A DNA stretch of 6,740 nucleotides, taken from the NCBI GenBank assembly GCA_035717365.1, contig DASTIS010000210.1:1-6740 (forward strand). Direction: 5' to 3'. The notes beneath the pieces were generated by a model, which saw nothing but the letters and a program-made list of their open reading frames with translations, did no database searches and was not told the DNA's origin. Numbering within the stretch: position 1 is the first letter of the stretch; every line of letters begins with the position of its first letter. This DNA comes from 66-474 sp035717365 (GTDB lineage Bacteria; Pseudomonadota; Gammaproteobacteria; Xanthomonadales; Rhodanobacteraceae). Positions 6,283 to 6,740 of this stretch are shown here, one piece after another. The translations under genes were made by a program, and so were the position numbers.

Positions 6283-6302
6283 ATGCAACCATGGGTATGG
6301 GA

Positions 6303-6740
6303 TCAGCCCAGCAGGTGCTCGACGCTTGCCCGCTCCTCGTGCAATTCCTTCGCCGTAGCATCCATGCGGGCGCGTGAGAAGTCGTTGATGGCGAGGTTCT
6401 GCACGATCTCGTACTTGCCGTTCTTGCAGGTGACCGGATAGCCGTAGATCACGCCCGGTTCGATCCCGTAGGAGCCGTCGGACGGAATGCCCATCGACAC
6501 CCAGTCGCCCTCGGGGGTACCGAGTGCCCACGAACGCATATGGTCGATCGCGGCGTTCGCGGCCGAGGCGGCCGACGACGCACCGCGCGCCTTGATGATC
6601 GCGGCGCCGCGCTGCTGCACGATCGGGATGAATTCCTTCTCGTACCACGCCTGGTCAACCAGCGAGAGCGCGGGCTTGCCCTTGACCGTCGCGTGGTGGA
6701 TGTCGGGGTACTGCGTGGACGAATGGTTGCCCCAGATGAT
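6303..6740 (-). CDS. mdh: Malate dehydrogenase, C-terminal 145 residues (5' end outside the window)
   Basis: Malate dehydrogenase interconverts malate and oxaloacetate with NAD(H) in the cytosol, as part of the TCA cycle. The visible part opens at IIWGNHSSTQYPDIHH, where the histidine of GNHS is the family's catalytic proton-relay residue. It continues through KARGASSAASAANAAIDHMR (the small-residue helix near the active site), GVIYGYPVTCKNGKYEIV and the C-terminus ASVEHLLG before TGA at 6305-6303. Length and sequence fit the last 145 residues of the roughly 328-residue type of malate dehydrogenase found in Xanthomonadales and Burkholderiales. The reading frame runs unbroken to the window edge, so there is no sign of damage. 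The gene points the same way as the array that follows, but is separated from it by 231 bp with an inverted repeat, so it is probably a separate transcription unit. The identification is firm; the exact species is not determined. Confidence 0.96.
   Translation of the reverse strand: MIWGNHSSTQYPDIHHATVKGKPALSLVDQAWYEKEFIPIVQQRGAAIIKARGASSAASAANAAIDHMRSWALGTPEGDWVSMGIPSDGSYGIEPGVIYGYPVTCKNGKYEIVQNLAINDFSRARMDATAKELHEERASVEHLLG

Larger units (their letters stand above)
6072..6302. other. Intergenic region between mdh and the paralogue array
   Basis: This is the only sizeable non-coding stretch in the window. I see no convincing gene in it. Going from mdh towards gene A it holds an imperfect inverted repeat (6256-6282), a GC-only inverted repeat (gcgcg at 6230-6234 with cgcgc at 6240-6244), a 6-bp perfect inverted repeat with a three-base loop (6215-6229), a 10-bp palindrome TCGCCGGCGA (6198-6207), a 7-bp tandem repeat (6149-6162), a weak promoter-like pair (6125-6153) and the gene A ribosome site (6079-6082). 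In DNA this GC-rich, the short GC palindromes may be chance. Confidence 0.6.

Noticed and set aside
6157..6648. Other minus-strand frame over mdh and the intergenic region (163 codons)
   Set aside because: It overlaps the clear malate dehydrogenase frame and has an Arg-rich shadow composition.
1..6740. CRISPR array, insertion sequence, tRNA or rRNA
   Set aside because: There are no regularly spaced short repeats, no transposase-like frame or terminal inverted repeats, and no cloverleaf or rRNA-like sequence; the only long repeats are the paralogous coding blocks.

Overview
The window is GC-rich and all of its genes read on the minus strand. It looks like chromosome of a gammaproteobacterium of the Xanthomonadales type (Rhodanobacter/Dyella/Luteibacter-like). 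This placement is an inference from the malate dehydrogenase C-terminus, whose sequence I recognise as the Xanthomonadales type, and from base composition and family style; no ribosomal marker is present to confirm it.

Right edge (6303-6740): the last 145 codons of malate dehydrogenase (mdh), a core TCA-cycle gene. A 231-bp intergenic stretch (6072-6302) follows. It holds an inverted repeat just after mdh (possible terminator), a short inverted repeat, a perfect 7-bp tandem repeat and a weak promoter-like sequence in front of the next gene.

Rest of the window (1-6071): a tightly packed run of four paralogous genes, called A, B, C and D here in transcription order. Each complete protein has the same plan: a short basic N-terminus, two membrane helices, a short charged loop, a third helix, an Ala/Pro/Ser/Thr-rich linker, a TolB-like (COG5616/FlgO-like) alpha/beta domain, a long tetratricopeptide repeat (TPR) region and a short conserved C-terminal motif around (D/N)PRF. 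The positive-inside rule puts the TolB-like and TPR parts in the periplasm and only two short segments in the cytosol. A is 730 aa and the most divergent, B is 598 aa, C is 614 aa, and D is cut by the left edge after 84 codons. All three junctions overlap (8, 4 and 4 bases), so the genes should be co-transcribed and translationally coupled, probably giving related subunits in fixed ratio.

No catalytic or DNA-binding domain of the kinds often fused to this module (class III cyclase, CadC-like winged helix) is present in A, B or C. The role is therefore unknown. The best reading is a family of membrane-anchored periplasmic protein-interaction scaffolds expanded by tandem duplication. The array runs off the left edge, so total copy number and any downstream effector cannot be seen.
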